From assembly GCA_001275005.1 (NCBI GenBank), contig JWZX01002874.1, forward strand, positions 1-28,004: a DNA stretch of 28,004 nt, in the 5' to 3' direction. The notes under the pieces were generated by a model. The model had not been told where the DNA came from. It did no database searches and saw only the letters and a list, made by a program, of their open reading frames with translations. Below, piece by piece: positions 27,183 to 28,004 of this stretch; the first letter of the stretch is position 1, and every line of letters begins with the position of its first letter. The DNA is from Chrysochromulina tobinii (Eukaryota > Haptophyta > Prymnesiales > Chrysochromulinaceae). The translations under genes and the position numbers were made by a program.

Positions 27183-28004
27183 TTTCCGACCCCAGCCCGA
27201 ACAGCACGTCGCAAACCAGCGCGCGTACCGCACGCTCCGGCTGTACAACGCAATCGCTCGAAACACGGCGGGCGACGTACCCGAAAGTTTTTTTCGCGTG
27301 GACTTGCAGCGCGGACTGAGGTAAAACAAACGGGGGGGCGTGCTCTTACCCCGGGCGCGACCGTGCCACTCCGCCGCCCCGCCCGAACGCCGATAGTCAA
27401 CCACCCTTCTCCTTCACCTGCACGTGCACATCTCTCCATCGCTCCGATTCATAACGCATAAATGGAATCAACAATCATGCTGTGGCATTCAAAACAAAGA
27501 CCTCCCCTCCCGGCTCTCAATTGCCGGCTCTGCTCTCAAAAGACCGGATAATGAACAGAAAGAACCCGCTCACAGATACGCGCGAGGCAGCCAGACGACC
27601 GTACAACTGAAATGCCGATATAGCCGGGCGAGTTGCTCATTACACATGAGAGAGAGAGAGAGAGAGAGGGCGCGCGCCGCGCGCGCGCTCGCCGGTCACG
27701 TGATCACATTCGACATTGCCGATTCGCGATTGCGGCGGCTCAACCAATTTACTATACTTTCGGACTGAAGACTCTCGTTGTATGGGGACGTACTCCGTGC
27801 GATACATGTACGATGTGAAGACGTGCTTGGGGATCCTACAACACCGCTACAGTCACGAAGTTCATCCACCAGCCCAGGCCAGTCGCCTCCGGGATGATCT
27901 GGGTTGCTCATCTTCTTGTCCCTCTTTTCATAGTGTCAACTTTGCACACTTGCTTCCTGCACGCATTGGCGTGCCTTTCACAGCAGAGTAGTATACAGCC
28001 TAGC
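27183..28004. other. Upstream/intergenic region to the window edge, no supported gene
   Basis: The frame of the methyltransferase stays open for 74 more codons upstream of 27182, but the sequence there is not protein-like. The rest holds only short frames, a GA microsatellite and a CG-alternating run. It presumably contains the promoter of the methyltransferase gene. Confidence 0.5.
27648..27669. repeat. (GA)n microsatellite followed by an alternating CG tract
   Basis: About 11 GA dinucleotides lead directly into an alternating GC-rich run (cgcgcgccgcgcgcgcgc, to about 27690). No function is inferred. The alternating purine-pyrimidine tract could adopt a non-B structure. Confidence 0.85.

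Overview
The window reads as nuclear DNA of a GC-rich eukaryotic microalga, most likely a haptophyte (Chrysochromulina/Prymnesium/Emiliania type). This is an inference from four observations. Very long GC-rich eukaryotic-style genes lie on both strands with no operon structure. There are short GT-AG introns of about 80 nt. One protein carries a bipartite plastid leader with an ASA|F cleavage motif, typical of complex red-lineage plastids. A giant multidomain type I polyketide synthase is present. No rRNA, tRNA, CRISPR or bacterial mobile element was found.

Left part (1-12.4 kb, all + strand). (i) The 3' part of a gene for a very large low-complexity protein ends at 5482 and carries CEP164-like WW modules. 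(ii) An MRS2/CorA-type magnesium transporter with a probable plastid leader lies at 6171-7784, behind an intergenic region with a degenerate direct repeat. (iii) An unusual gene at 8385-11508 encodes eight near-identical armadillo repeats, a charged helical region, a U-box, Gly/Gln-rich low complexity and four CCHC zinc knuckles. Its 79-nt intron is flanked by a 27-bp direct repeat offset by exactly the intron length, which is the signature expected of intron birth by tandem duplication. About 0.9 kb of repeat-bearing non-coding DNA follows.

Right part (12.4-27.2 kb) looks like a small biosynthetic gene cluster. On the minus strand (21074 to 12413) one gene encodes a hybrid megasynthase: adenylation - ACP - KS - KR - DH - ER - ACP - FSH1-like hydrolase. 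It has no acyltransferase domain and has an uncommon domain order. It contains one supported intron and a single in-frame TAG inside the KS domain, 24 codons before the active-site cysteine, so this copy is either a pseudogene or carries a base error. Divergently, about 300 bp away, lies a + strand gene for a three-enzyme fusion (2OG-Fe(II) oxygenase - DsbA/FrnE-like - SAM methyltransferase) with an 87-bp tandem repeat inserted in the oxygenase part. Convergent to that is a minus-strand gene for a second SAM methyltransferase with an organelle-type presequence and a large unrecognised C-terminal half, completed by an 80-nt intron.

A working picture, by inference: the megasynthase activates an acid, extends it once with an extender supplied in trans, fully reduces it and releases it, and the neighbouring oxygenase/methyltransferase proteins tailor the product. 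The last 0.8 kb holds no gene I can support.
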